Shown here: positions 23,223 through 37,100 of the stretch, one piece after another
How positions within the stretch are numbered: position 1 is the first letter of the stretch
Layout of the letters: the number at the start of each line of letters is the position of its first letter
Assembly: GCA_014706295.1 (NCBI GenBank)
Contig: JACSVZ010000004.1
Span: forward strand, 13,774,484 to 13,838,483
DNA from: Lycocorax pyrrhopterus obiensis
Lineage: Eukaryota > Chordata > Aves > Passeriformes > Paradisaeidae
Length of the DNA: 64,000 bases
Reading direction: 5' to 3'
The notes under the pieces: model-generated
What the model saw: the letters and a program-made list of their open reading frames with translations, nothing else
What the model was told of the DNA's origin: nothing
The model's database searches: none
Made by a program: the position numbers and the translations under genes

Positions 23223-26047
23223 TGTTCAATTTATTGCTCCAGTTTGCTTCAAGGCCTTTCCTAAGACTTAATTCCCTCGCCCTGCAGTAAAAGTGATAAT
23301 AATAAAAAGGTCTGTGATTCACGGTTGGAGCACTGTATCTTGCTTAAGTTAAACAAGTACCTAAGTGCTCTGCTGAATTGGGGCCAGGGGTGGATTACTG
23401 AGAGAGCTGGGCAGTCTTCCCATCTCCAGCCAGTTCACCAAGTAGTCTCAGGCTAATCATGGAATTTTCTAGGGCTTAGTTTCCTGCCCGTGTTTATCGT
23501 AGGGTATCTATTCTGACTGGTAAAGATAAGGAAATAATGAGGGAACATGAAAAAGCTTCAGAACATGGAAGAGGGAAAGTGCTGTAGAGAAAACAGGCTT
23601 CTGCATACTGGATATATGTTGCAAGTTACGTTCTCCTTATGACTTTTCTTTAGTTTCTGGACTCTATTCAGTATTCATGAAAAAACATCAGGCAGCTCAT
23701 TAACAGAGAGCCCACTTCCACTTTAAATGGCAAGAGAGCAGTCTGAATCCCACCAGAACCAGTGGAAGGAGATCCAGCGCTGCATGCAACCAGCATTCCA
23801 GAGCGGCTCAAGCTGTGTTGCCTTCAAGCAGCCTCATCGTCCTGGCAGCACTGGCCTGCTGTAGGATGTGAATCCAGCAGATTTTGTTCAGGCTGTTGCC
23901 TTCATGCCATACAGCAGCCTGAAAAATAACCTCAGCCCTCTTTGCAATGGCTTATTAAAAGGGAAATGGAACAACGTCCCTGTCAGTCTGTGCCTGACCT
24001 TCACTGAGAGAGTTTCTTCTGATCAGATATGGAGCTTTTAAGGCTGTTCTGCATTTCTCTGATTCCTACCTGGCAGAAAATGGCTAGAGAAAGGGCAGCA
24101 GTGTCACTGTGGAGAGCTTTTTATTGATATGAGAGAGGCCTGGTTACCACATAATAGTTTGCAAGAACAGACTTTCCTTTTAACACTTTTTCTACTTGGA
24201 AATTTATATTACATTTTGCATAGTTAAAGCAAAATAGCTTAGTGTATTAAATTGCAAGAGAGCTATCCTGAGTACAAGTGTTTACTGTATCTTTTGATAC
24301 AGAGGAAATTAGCATAAAAAAATCTTTACTAGGAGTGGATTGTGCCAGAATATTAGTTTTGTAGCATAACAAACAGACAGGAAAATATAAGCATGCTAAT
24401 CCATCCTGTGCAAGATAAGAGCTGAGGTAAGGTACTCTCCATTAACAACTGCTACCTGATGTTGTAAACACAATTGTGGAGATTTTAGTACCACGTTACA
24501 GCAACAAGTATGAAACCAGAAAATACCAATGCTACTTTTTGTGGATTTTGACCTACAGTTCTGAACAAGGTTAAGCTCTTTTTTCTTTGTAATAAGTGGT
24601 CATATTTTGTTTATCCATAGATAAAGCAGCACTGTAGCATACTTCTGTTTCTGTGACCTCCTCAAAACCTTTTTGCAGGCATTTCCTGATTCCCGAGTTC
24701 TGCAGATTTAGAACTGAAAAAGACAGAAGAGCAGTGAGTATCAGCAATATTTCCTTTTTCTGTTACACACTTATGGGTCAGTCCAGAAGGAATTAGCATA
24801 GACCAAAGTAACTACTTTTGCTCGGGTTCCCTTTCTGCAAGCACGGAATTCCCAAATTCTAATCTCACCCCCAATTTTGACTCACTTTCTGTGCGCATAA
24901 GGTGTGAGGTGGCTGGGGCCAACGTGCAGACAAAGGATACTCGTGGGGAATGAGCTGTTTTCAACTCCCCCTGCATGACTGTGGGTTTGAAGGCTAATTT
25001 TTTTACCTCTTTTGTGGTAAGTGAAGGGGAAAATCCAGTCGACCAATACAAGAAATGGAAATACAGTCAGTGAGGAGGGGCCGTGGAAAGGGTGTTTGTG
25101 GAAAGGGGGTTGTAACTAGGACATATCCCTTGTGAGTAGCTTTCAAGGCCCACCCTCTCACCTTTACGGGGAATGCACAGGAGAGCAAGTGATACAAGCC
25201 CATCACCATGGTTGGTGATTTCCAACCATTGAAAAGGTCTCCTGAGCTGTTTGCCAGTTGATATGGCAGCCCATCTTTACCTGACCTGAGGCTGCAGGCG
25301 AGGAGTTGGTTAAGTAAAAACGGGTCCTTGTCTTCTCCTCCAGGGTATGATGTGTGGGAAAATCTTAATCCTGACAGACGGCAAATCCAGGGTTTGCCAG
25401 TCCTTAGCTGAAAACAAACTGTTTAGAGAAGACTTAATTCAAGGGCAAATACTATGACAGGAAGAGCAAATCCAAAAGATAAGTATGATATTTAAGATAT
25501 AACTGAGTTGCAAGAAAAATCCACAACACTACAAATGCAGGCAGTGCCCACTAAATGCATTGTTCAGCTAGGATGGAGGTTGGTCCTGGAGCTAATGGAA
25601 AAGGATGTGATTCATCCCTTACAGAAACAGCACTAAAATTTTTCATCAAATGATAAAAAACTTTAATACATGAATTACATCAAAGTGGACACTCCATCAA
25701 GAGCATGAAGTCTGTTGCTTAGAGAGCAAGAATACATCGTGTGTAATTACAATATCACTGAAGACTACAGCTTATATGTTTAGGTATGTCAGCTGTCCAG
25801 CTGCACTTAAGTATCTTTCAGCATATCCATTACATTTGCATACGATATATGTAAATTAATATGTCCTTAACTCATGCCTATTTCTGTATGCATAGATGCA
25901 GTATGCATCTGTATACATGTAGACATACATAGGTATGATATAAGCACATATTCATTCAGAGCATTTTAATAGAGTTAAAAAACACTGTGCCAAAAATGTA
26001 CACCATCTGTTTTCAATCAAAATAGCCTATTTCAGAGGAAGGGAGTG

Positions 26048-26262
26048 TTGTCTGGTGATCAGAGCGGGGGAACTAAAGAGTCAGGACTCACAGATTCCAT
26101 TCCTGAATCTGCCAGGACTTGGCTGCACAGTTTTGACAAGATCTGTGACTCCTGTGTACCCTGGTTTCCCCATTTGCAAAATGGAGCAGTACCTACTCCT
26201 AGAATGTTGCCGTGGAAAACATGATTAGTATATGCTTGGAAAAACACAGAAGTTCTTGTTAT
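26048..26262 (+). mobile_element. MIR/CORE-SINE-like ancient SINE
   Basis: The order of blocks follows the MIR family: GGTGATCAGAGC, then AGAGTCAGGACTC, AATCTGCC, CTGGTTTCCCCATTTGCAAA, ATGGAGCAGTACCTACTCCTA and a GATTAGTATATGCTT tail. These correspond to the MIR 'gactctggagtca', 'ctctgcc', 'cagtttccccatctgtaaaatgg' and 'tagtacctacctcat' segments as I remember them. It is diverged and lacks clean target-site duplications. It could be an amniote MIR-type subfamily. Confidence 0.6.
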
Positions 26263-29200
26263 ATCATCACGGTATGTTTGAAGAGAGGAATTTAATTGAA
26301 AAATACAGCACAGGATTTGTTTTAGATGACATACATGGCAGCTGTGTGTATAATTACAGCTATTTGTACACACTTAGGTTGCCTAATTTTTTGAATGATA
26401 GTACCTGTAATAAAATTAATGGGGGGAAAATGGTGCACAACACTTTATGAGCCCAGCCAGTCCTGTAAAAGTTTTCACACTCTATTGAACAGGGTTTCCA
26501 CGGTGACAGCCGTACACCAGTGAGTGAAATGTGTGCTGTACCTAATTTTCATCCTGAAATAGGGAAATACAAATGGGTATTGGGATTTTCTGGTAGGTTC
26601 CATGCAGAGAAAGCCTAGCTCCACTGAAGACAATTGCAATACTCCTATTAACATAATTAGGACAAGATTTCACCCCATCCGCTTCCTTAGCCTGAGTGCA
26701 TCCCTTTCAGGAATACAGCAGGGATTGCTCAGCCCATCCCACAGTGCTTCCTCTTGGGCATGCCGGCACTGTGGCACAGGACATTGTCCTTGCTGTGCTC
26801 AGTGGGCGGTGCAGGGTTGGCCCCACCTGGCTTTGGTGGGAGTGTGCCAGGTGTCACAGTGGGCAGAATGTGAGGGTGCTCCCTGCTCCTGTTCTCCCAC
26901 CTTCCTCACCTGTCAACTCCCACACTCCTTTTCTTCCCCTGTAGCGTGCACATCTGTGGGGTGTTAAGGCTGTGCCTTGCCTCTGGAGAGAGAGATCAGA
27001 GGCACTTTCCGTTGGGATGAGAAACACCATAGAGCAAGTTGCACAAATGCAGCAGCTGTGTAGTTGTTGGAGGGGGAAAAGGAGCAGTGTTTGTATGTCA
27101 GGGTTTGCCTGGCTGCCAGTACCAAAGTGGCAGTGAGGGAAATCATGTGTGCTGAACACTGCTTATGTATGCTGCAAACTGAGGCATTCAAGTATGTGTT
27201 AAATATTTGATGTAAATGTGAATGCATTTCAACATCTGTGTCTTTGTCATGAAGAAAAATGGGCTGAGCTTGTTTGGTTTGGATGCTTTTGACAGCTGCT
27301 CTTCCCCAGGTTGCACCTCATATCTCGATAGTGTGCTGTTGCTTAAGTGCAGCTTCAAAAGTGCCTTTAGGATCTTACCATGCACACATCTAAAATGAGC
27401 CGGTTGCTCCTCCAAGTGAGCTGGTACAGTGACATACATGATAAAGCAAGAAAAAGACAAGGCAATATGAATCTCACAACTGTTAAGTGGATTTACAGGT
27501 TTGTCACTCAAAGAAATACTTTTACCCAAATGAATGAGGACAATGTGCAACATAAGGTTACATTGGGAACATAAAACAGGTGATTCAAACACCAGTTTTG
27601 GAGAATTGTATCTCCATGTCTGAGATCTTAAAAGCTATCATCTCCTGTCTTTGTGTCTGTAAACATACCTGATCTTTGGATCTCACCTGCTACATTTTAA
27701 AGAAAGGGTGTATTCATGGAGGGCCCAGGAAATGCTTTGTAAATCCAGCTTTCGAGCCTCTTTCAAGCCTATGGAAAGTTTCCATCATATACATGAGAGT
27801 TTCCATCATAGATAGGTGCCATCCTCATTTTCAGCTGCCTTTAGTCAGAGCGTTGAAGATAACAAACTTGCTAACCAGGATAAACTTCTCTTCAGTTCTT
27901 GAACTTTTGTAAAATGAGATTCCTCTCTAAAGGAGGTACAGTTACCAGCCAAATGAGACAGCAGCTTCTAATTTCAGACTGCCAGTGACACAAAGAAGCA
28001 ACCAGGGAGAATGGAGCTGGGAAGGAGGGTAGAGCCTGGTGGGAGAGGACCACGGATCTAAATTCTGCTTTTTGTTTATGATAGTCTGTACCTGGAGGGG
28101 AGAGGGGGAGATAAATCTCTCATGAACAATAAATAAGAGCAGTTCATTCCATCAATTCATGCAGTAGGCTCATACGAATGCTCCAGAGGCTCTTCTTATG
28201 CACAGACTTACATTTTGGGAAGGGAGAGGTTTTGCTCTTACAGCCCATTTGTTTTTCTGTCTCTCCACTGTGTCTTCTAGCAGGGAGGCATGAAATAAGG
28301 GGGTATTGCCAAATGAGTATCAGCCAGTTCTGGGGCCAGGGCCAAGAGGCAGTGATAGGGAGCTGGTGAAGAGTGCTGCCTCTTGGCGTGCCCCACATGG
28401 AGGGCAGTGGATTCCTGGGTCTGACCTTGAGCTGTCAGGAAGAGAATGAGGAGGCTGAGGCAGGCAGCCCAGCTCCCTGCAGAGGCCACAGCCCTGGTGC
28501 AGAGCAGGGCTTGCTGTAGGTTAGCAGTCACTTCCACCGAACCAGGGCAAACAGAGTCTGGCACAGCCAGGCTTGGAGGGCCTGCTGGGTTGCCTTGTTT
28601 TTGAGGACACTTGTCTGACCCAAATAACAAGGATTTTGCACATTGCCAAATGCACTGGACATGTCAACAAATGCATAAAAGTGTTTGGTTTACCACCAGA
28701 CTGAAAAAATATTTAGAATCTGAAAGGCAATAAACTGCAGATTTTTTCCCCTGTCATCCCAAAGAGTAAAAAAAAAGACTTTTAAATTATGTATCACTTC
28801 CTAAACACAAAAATTGTTCCGCAGTCTGTTGGCAATGGTGTTCTCAGGAATTAATAACTGAAAAAAACTTTATTTTGTTTTGTGATACCTTTTCACTATA
28901 CTCAGGGATTATTCCTGACAGTGCCAAAAAGAGCCTCATGACCTCAGTTCATGCAGACCCCTCCTCAGAGGAGGAAAAGTGACAAGAATAACTTACTTAA
29001 ATTCTTTATTCACGTAAGATAGATGCAGTTTGTCAATGACTTTTTGACTGTGGAATTCTGCAGGTGTTCCAAGCTGTAAGGCAGCATTACTGGCACGTGA
29101 GTTGAGATGGATCATAGAATGGGAGATGTTCTTTAATGTTTTGCATTTAAATACTCCACACTGCCATTGCCATTCTTAGGCAGATGCTACACAGTGCAAT

Positions 29201-29280
29201 GGTCTGACATAGCTAACAGCTGTTGTGTCATTGTTTGGAACATGAGGTCATCATAATACACCACAATATTTTCTTCTCAG
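26263..29280. other. Intergenic, nothing recognised
   Basis: This contains only short frames, the longest 134 codons on the minus strand at 27188-27592 with no recognisable domain. No repeat family was identified by eye. Confidence 0.45.
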
Positions 29281-29513
29281 GGGTTGAATTGAGCCAGTAT
29301 ACACTGATCTTGTTTTTCAGTTTCTGCTGCTATCTGTGTCAAGCTCTTTCTCACACATGAAGTGCAAAAGCAGGGCTTGAGGTGAGCAATGCCTGGTGCT
29401 GTAGCAAAAAGTAGCATATGTGATTTGAGTCTTATGTTGGAATCAATATCCAGCTCCTGCTTTTGTTTTCTACCCATTCCTCAGTGTCTGGATTGTGGCA
29501 AAAAACATCTCAG
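29281..29513 (+). ncRNA. Weak candidate non-coding exon
   Basis: The acceptor TTTTCTTCTCAG ends at 29280 and a strong donor, TCAG|GTGAGA, follows 29513, giving a 233-nt interval. No frame encodes a recognised protein. A chance pairing is quite possible. Confidence 0.12.
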
Positions 29514-32500
29514 GTGAGACAGAGGAGGATGAGGGCTTCTCTATGTCAGACATGAAACTTCTGCTGTTATTACAAAGAAAATGGAACAATCTGCAATGAG
29601 AGTGCTGGCGCACTCCAAACCACAGCCCTCCTAGACTTCCTCTTCTTCCAAGTCTGATGGGGATCCAGATGCAAAGGAACTTTTCCAAAAAAACAGACCT
29701 TGGCTCTCAATGCTTCATGCTGCAGAGAATTATGCACTTTCTGAAATTTTTTCTTTGAGAACATTTGTTTCCCGATGGTGTTACTTCATGGACTGTATTT
29801 ACTTTTTCCATTTTGTTCATAGTTACCAGTGTGTCTATTTTCATAGTCATGCTCTAGAAACAGAAGTTCTTTTCCCTCTCTCTGCTAATCCTCATAACCC
29901 TCACCAAAGGCAGGGGCAGAAGCCAAAGCTTAACACCTAATTTGGATAATGATTCCTGCCCACCATGTCCCTCCTCCCACATCACTTGCCCCGTTATTAC
30001 ATTACTTATACAGAGTGAAGTGCTAACGGGTACTTTCTAACTGCTTTGAAAAACACCGTCATGAAAGAAGCCAAGTAAGAAAACAGAATGTTTGGCACCA
30101 GTAATGGAACACAAAACCTTTTACCTTCGCCCATGGGTTTGAATCTAACCCAGCTCAGTAACAGCCCAAGTTGTTAACATGTCAGGATCATGTGGTAGCC
30201 TGAAATAGTTCAAGTTCTTAGTCCATGTCATCAGGTTTGGGACACAGAACCCTGGACTCCATGCATGGTCTTGAATGTAATCCAGCTCTGTTCTTACTGT
30301 CAGGGTAATGTGGTTGGCTGGCTAGAAACAATCCATGCTTTTAGCCTGTTTTCCAGCAGAAAAGCTTCCCCATCAAAGAAACAGTCAGGTCAAGTAGCTG
30401 CCCCATCATGTGGGCCATCCAGGTGGCAGGGAATGGTGAAGAGTTGGTGTACTTTCAGAAGACAGTTCCATCTTTTAGAGGCATGGGAATTATTCTGTGT
30501 GCAGCACCAGGAAGCATAGCAGCAGCCCTGGAGTTAGTAAGGAAACTGGGACAAATGAACAGCACTTCCAGGAGACCCTGGCATTTGAAAATTATGTCCC
30601 TTAATGCTTTTTCTGAAGATAACAGGAGGAATTTTTTAAGACCCTTGTCTTCTCTAAAGAAGCTGACTTGCAGAGTCTGTGCTACAGTTGTTACCCAACA
30701 GGCTGCTGCCTCCATCTGTGACTAATGCTGCTGTGCAGAACAAGTGTACCCTTTAGACAAGGCTGCTCTGCAGTGTCTTTGCATCTGGCTTGCTGGGAAC
30801 TCCTGCAGAAATGTAGAGATTCAGACGTGTCTAAACACAGAGGAGTCACAGGGCAGAGCTTTGAAAACACCGTCAAACACAGAGGCAAGCCCATCATCAA
30901 AGTATTCTGGGAGTCCCCTGGCCCAAACAACACCAGTGCTGAGGATGCTCTCACAAAAAGGGCTTCAAACCAATGTGGAATGCATCTCAAGCTTGGCTTT
31001 CAGAGTGTTAGATTCACTTTATATTGTGCTTCCAGCAAGAACTATCTGTCAATAATAGATCTTTCTAGTCTAAAAGTGTTCCAGTTGTATGTCAGCTTTA
31101 CACAGCTTTCTTTGTCATACCCATCTTTGTTGCCAACATAGCACAGGCCTTCGCCAAAGAGTTTTCTTGGAGAAAGAGTTCATACCAGCCTTTTTGCCCC
31201 ATTTGCAGCTACCTTACCATTGTATAGAGCCAGAGCCAAAGCAGTGCAGGGGAAGGAAAGGTTAATATGACCTGCGTTTTAGCAGCCTTGGATGATGTCT
31301 TTCTCTTTCAAGGAAGCAGCTGCATAAAGATGTTCCTGAACGTCCTGCCTCCTGCATTAAGAGGTCTTGTCCCTTACAGACCAATTTTCAGTCTCGTGTA
31401 GTTTCCGTGGTATTCCCATGAAGTGTCTCTTTTCATGATGGGAGAGCCCTACTAAAGTCTTTGTTTTGACCAGCTTTGCCACAGCTTACTCTCTATGAAT
31501 GTTCTGTCCAGTTTGATTGAAATTGTCTGCTGGATTAAAAATGAACATCCAAGCAAGGCACCTACTCTGATTTCCCTTGTTCCCTTTACAGTAGACACTA
31601 AACGCAGGATGGGACTGTAGTATTTTTCTTCAAAAGGACAGAACTTGGTTTCAGCTTTGTGTCCCATATAATGTATGTAGAGCAGCTCGGGAGCAACTCC
31701 AATTAAACTAAATGTTTCCTCTGCATAATGATCCATTCGCAACAGTAATTTATCAGTATTAACATTTAGAATTTATTTCCAGAACCGATGTTTTAAAGTA
31801 TGATTAATCTTCAACATGATTAAAATAATTGCTTGTAACATTTTAACTGACTTTGCCAGGTGACAAGAAATTTGTGAACGTCCAATTCCCTTCAGAGTTT
31901 CAAAATGCACTCACTTACTGTTTCTACAAGTGCAAAACAATCTTAAATAATAAATGGAAAATGTCAGCACTAACATCTATCAGCGCAGAAATCGTCTTTA
32001 ACAATGTCATTAGTTATGCCTTTAAACTTTTTCAGGAGATCTGGAAGCAGGGCTATTTATCACATGTGGAGTCCACATTTCCAAGATCTCTCAATATTAG
32101 AATGCTAGAAAGAAGTTTCTCTGCTCTTTTTGAGGTTATGGCTCTGAGTGTTCAATCTTCCTTTATTCTGCAAACTCTTTGGACTTTTATATGTTCCTTT
32201 CCATCTCTCCTTGTGCACTGTATCCCTGAGCAAGTCGTTATTCAAGTCTCCCAAAGCAGGATGTTCACATGGGACTGATTTGGAAACCATATTTAGAGCA
32301 TATTATCCTAATTCTTTATCAGCTTTCATGGGCAAGAGCTTGAGACATTTTTCTGTCCTCGTTCTTTGAAAGCACCGATCTTGCTGGTCCTGAATTCTTA
32401 TTATCATTGGTGCAATTGTAGCCTTCAACTCTCATGCTATCAGTGAAGTGAGATTTTCCTTCCACCCTCTTGAGCTTCACAGAAGATAAAATCCCAGTCC

Positions 32501-33770
32501 TTTTTCATGTTAAGCCCTTGTACTGTCGTATTCTGCAGGACTGGGGGGCAGAGGATCTAGGATTGTGGATCCTCCATGGTCACCTCTGACTTCACTGAGT
32601 CGACATAATCCACAGTGCCTGCTGCTCTGTCTTGGGCAGAACTTTGATCAGCACATTTGCAGAGATAGCTGAATTTTGGTTTGACATCTTGCTGATCTCT
32701 GCTGGACTTTCAAAACAGGGTATGAGTCATAAACTCTTCCCTCTAAGGTAAACCTCACTGGTTTGGGAGCTATAAAAGAATCCTGTTATTTTTAAAGGAC
32801 AGAATTTTTCTTTCGTTCTCTCCTCCCCTCCAGACACTCTCTCTGTTTATTTTTCATTCTGTCCAAACCTTCTTTGTTTATATCCCACATTTTGGAAATT
32901 TCTTTCTTCTCCTTCATCTAACTGCTCTTTATTCCACACCATTTCTCTGGACAAGGCGAGCAAGATCTGGAAAGAATCAGACATTTACACTGATAATGTT
33001 CCAGCCGAATTAGCAAATGTTTGGAAAAGACCTCATGCTTTGGGCACCAACTTCTTTCTGATTGGGGTAAAACACTTTAATGACTGGGGTTATTGCTGGA
33101 TAGAAGTTTTTTCCTTTATGGTATCTGGTGCTAGTTATTATCAAAGACAGATTGTTGGACTATGTGGACTGACACTGGGCTAGTCCAGTCTGGCAGTTCT
33201 CATTTCTGTGTGAATGTGAATCCAGACAAATTTCAGTCTAGGATGGGTGTTCTTTTTGATGCATACAGGATAAATAATGAGGTATACTAGTAAAATTAAT
33301 AGGCTGCAAGAAGGAACTGGTGATCTCTGTATCCATTGCCCTGTTTACTTGCTGAACTGAATCCCCAGTTCCATTGGAAAAGAACACGTCACAGAGCTTT
33401 CTGCATATTTTAAAATATATGTAATCACAAGCAACAAAGACTTAGCAGAATGCTTCAGTCATCTGGGTTTCGACATAAGGCAGGGTTAAATTTAAAGCCC
33501 AGACAATACACTAGCAGCTAACTTTTTGACCTCATTCTATATGTGGGTTTCTCCGTTGCAGAATCCGTGTCATGAGGCTGAGAATGCCAATACACTTTTT
33601 AGATGGCGAGTTGATCCCTTAGGCGCTTATGTAGCTTGAACTGGAATAATTGCTTCCTTTCCTCTTGTATTGCTTCAAGGCATTCTTATATGTTGTATCT
33701 TAGCGTTTCTGTTGACCAGAGCAGGAAGCCAATACAGCAAGTTGCAGCCAGATTTCAGGGACTAAGCTGA
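29514..33770. other. Intergenic, nothing recognised
   Basis: Several plus-strand frames of 100-141 codons (for example 31853-32278) show no domain and no coding-like composition. No mobile element was identified. Confidence 0.45.
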
Positions 33771-34142
33771 TTAACTCTGGTGAGGCTCTAATGCAAATCC
33801 CATCCCATTTAATTCCTTAGCTCGCCTCCACACTGCGTGGTATTCCCTCCACAGACACAGTCCTACATTACCAAGTGACACAACACCACCAGCATCCTCA
33901 CATAAATCTTGCAGAGCTTGGGGCTGCCAGTCACACACCACACAGTTTTGAGGTGAAATTTCCTTCTTAGCACAAGGGCCAAACAAATGGTACGCGATGT
34001 TCAAATCATTTAGAGCTTTGCAGAGCAGAAAGGGTTCATGTTTTGCAAAAGGGAACTTACTGTGAGTGGTTTCTTGATCTGCTGAAGTGTGCTGACTTAC
34101 TGTATTGCCAGGACAATGAATTAGTATGTGTTGTAATAACAA
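33771..34142 (-). other. Unassigned minus-strand open frame, coding-like (possible orphan exon or gene relic)
   Basis: This is a 123-codon frame. From about residue 29 the codons look protein-like: rich in GAN, GCN and GGN, with Cys/Trp-containing segments such as NCVVCDWQPQALQDLCEDAG and LCLWREYHAVWRRAKELN, ending HQS and a stop. I do not recognise the family. An AG before the TAAGTTCCC stretch (near 34062) could be an acceptor, but its upstream sequence is not pyrimidine-rich. No polyadenylation signal follows closely. It may be a terminal exon of an unknown gene, a decayed gene fragment, or chance. Confidence 0.22.
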
Positions 34143-37100
34143 ATGTGTGCGTGTTTATTTATGTTTATAAGTACACACCTATAGCTACAGAAGTGTGCTC
34201 CAATGTAAAAGCTGGTCTGGTAATACTGGTCAGAATAAAATTGAACTGCTAGAAAAATAGAAATCATGGGATTTCTACTGTTTCCAGGGATGATAATCCT
34301 TTTCCTGCAAAGACCTTCTAAGATGGCAGTTAGCTGCTAACACAGTAAGGAAGAAAACATGACAGAAAAAAAACCCCTCTGCTGACATCTCTACGTCCAC
34401 ATCAATATAAATTAAATGAGAGTTTTGCTTCAAACTGTTAAAAGGTTGTTAGGCTCATGTTTAATAGAAGGACTGATGTTATAGTCTGATTTTGACAAGG
34501 TTCAGGTTAATAGCAGCCAGCTGAATTCCACAGACATTGGCACACCTCTGGGAGCTGCATATTCACAGACAGAGACAGTTTGACCTCATCCAATTTATAC
34601 ATTTGATCTAATGTACTGGAGGCCACCTAAAAATAGAGTTCTGGAGGGGAAGACGGATAATGCTCCTGAGCTACAGACCAACAAAGCAGCTCTCCTTCTT
34701 CCAATCTCTTTTCTCTCTCTGTATGAAGCTTCAGCTCAAACTTCCTTACAGTAAAAAAATTGCTTTTATCACAGATCCCCTCAGAATAGATAACTTCACT
34801 CTTAATAAGTCCAAAAGAAGATTTGTCAGCCCTTCATGAATAACCAGATGTTGGGAAAATGATGGTGTGTCATTTCCCTGAACAAACATTCTTGGCATTT
34901 ATGCATTTCCTCCCATATCTCTTTAAAAAATGATTGTGTGTAAATTTAGTGCTGACAAAACTGAGGGCCTGGGAGAAAATGGATTACTCATTCATTTGGT
35001 AATTTTACTTGGTCAAGGCATGGAATTTTTGTTTTCTGGGAAATTTGACATAGAAATATTACTTTTCATTCTGATTCATAATATTTAAAGAAAAAGTATT
35101 ACCATTAAGCAGAAAATCCAAGATGGTATTCAGACACCCCTTTATTTGAAAATTTCAAGGTGTAGTGTTTCTTTCACAATATTTTTAGTTTTCATTACAT
35201 GATGTGACCACTGATGGAAACTTGCTTTTACATCAAGTGCCACTTCTGTGTACTGGGCTAGGAAAGTTAAGATGGTTCATTCAGTACTAAAGAGCACCTG
35301 GCTTTTTAGTATTGAAAATGTGGGGTTTTTTAAAAATGTGCTAAAATAGCATATTTCATTTATTCACAATCATATGCAATCCTTCAGTTATATGCTAAGC
35401 TGCCAGTCACTCATTTATACTAGCACAGCTATTGAAATTAAATAATTTTAAAAACCCCTTACTTTTAATATAAAATTTTAAAAATACCAAAACAAAACCA
35501 CTTCCTTTTCAGCATTTCCCTAAAAATCCTAATGCAATCAATTGAACTTCCTATGTAACAAAATAGTGGCTCAGAAAATACTTTTACAATTACAGAAAGT
35601 TACTTGAAATGTCTGTTTCAATAAAAAGGTCACGCAGTTGTTATCCCTGTATTTCTAGAATTCTGTCCTTGTTCAAACAGATGGTTGGTGGTTATGAAGG
35701 TTTATGTGTATTTGGTGTTTCCATTCATAATATTCCCTCACAGTTATCTGCAAGATTACTTCTCTCAGTATTGGTATTTTATTGATAATTTCCACAGAGA
35801 GATGAAACAATTTATTTACATGGATGATGGACTTCAGTAAATGAAACCCCAGTTGTCTCATTCTATACCTCGAGAATAGAACAAAGATATTGAAACATTG
35901 CCTATGAAATGAAAAATATACCTGTGATTCACCTATATTGCAAAATGATTGAGTAAAATAACTCCCTGGGAACCAATGTACCATTACCCTCTTTTGGAAT
36001 GCCAGTCATTTTCCTCTCTGGGTTGTGAGCCTGATTTGAAGAGGGGATGGAGCAGCAAAACCTCTGCGGCTCTGCCGGTTCAGTGATGTACTGGCAGAAC
36101 CATCAGTTGTAAAGAGAATTGCTGTCTTCACTGAAGGAGGTGTAACATAGTGGCTGAAAGGAAGCAAAACCAAGAGGGCAACTGATGGGCATGGCTGTTT
36201 TTCATGTGTGGGGGAATTTCTCTGCCGTGTGATTCTCTGCGTAACTTTAAAAAGTCGTATGTCAGAGAGAACCCCAGCCCAGTTCATTAATCCACAACTG
36301 CCTCTAGTAAGTACTGTCATACAAGAAAAGTAAAAGTTAATGGACCACATTTTGTCCTCTGCTAAAAGTCACTACACTGGAGTTTCCACTGGTAAAACCA
36401 AGGCTACTGTATCTTTGCCAGGGTTTAAAAGTTCTCATATATTTATGGTATCGATTTGGATTTATTTTCATTTATGGAATTGAGTTGAAAGAACACATTA
36501 GAATAGAGCATTTATCCTTCATCTGAAGCTGAATCAGCAATTCTGGTGCGCTGATTACATCTCAGAAACCCATCGTGCCATCCTGACTGTGCCCTGCACT
36601 TGTGCAATGGATGTGCTTGATGTGGGTCAATGGTTGGCAGGGGAGCGTGGCCATCCAGGTGCTGTCCTGATGCCATGTGGCACATTTGGCAAGGTCCTTA
36701 CCACCTTTGGTGTACCATTTGTGCATTTTCGAAACAGGTTTTCTTATCTTGTGTAAGGGTGTAATGATCTGTGGATGAGAGAGAATGTAGCTAAACGAGC
36801 TGCCAGAAGTCTCTGTGCTCTAACGCTGCACTTCACATCCTGAACTCAGCCGCTGAACTGAGTCCAGCCGAAAGCACTGCTGAAATACCGCATTCACATC
36901 GCTTTCTACTCTGCTTTTAAAACGTCTTTCTCTTCCATCCTCTTCCCATGCAAGTGTTTCATCCAGTGAGGTACCTGCCGGCAAACTCCCTTCATCAGTC
37001 TATTGCGTGGTGACCTACAATGATCCGTCTGTCCGCTGCAGTTTCCCAGACACTTCCATAGTGGCCCTTACCGTAAGTCTAAAGCGATGCTGCCCTCTCC

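Larger units (their letters stand above)
21518..26047. other. Intergenic, short simple repeats only
   Basis: No gene is recognised. The stretch holds a (TCAA)5 tract at 22273-22292 and a 14-nt direct duplication at 23195-23222. A weak MIR-like resemblance near 23395-23520 is too poor to call. Confidence 0.5.

Noticed and set aside
23395..23520. Possible MIR-like fragment (CTTAGTTTCCTGCCC region)
   Set aside because: The block order is suggestive but matches are too scattered to separate from chance.
31853..32278. 141-codon plus-strand open frame
   Set aside because: No domain, an AT-driven hydrophobic composition, and no splice or promoter context.
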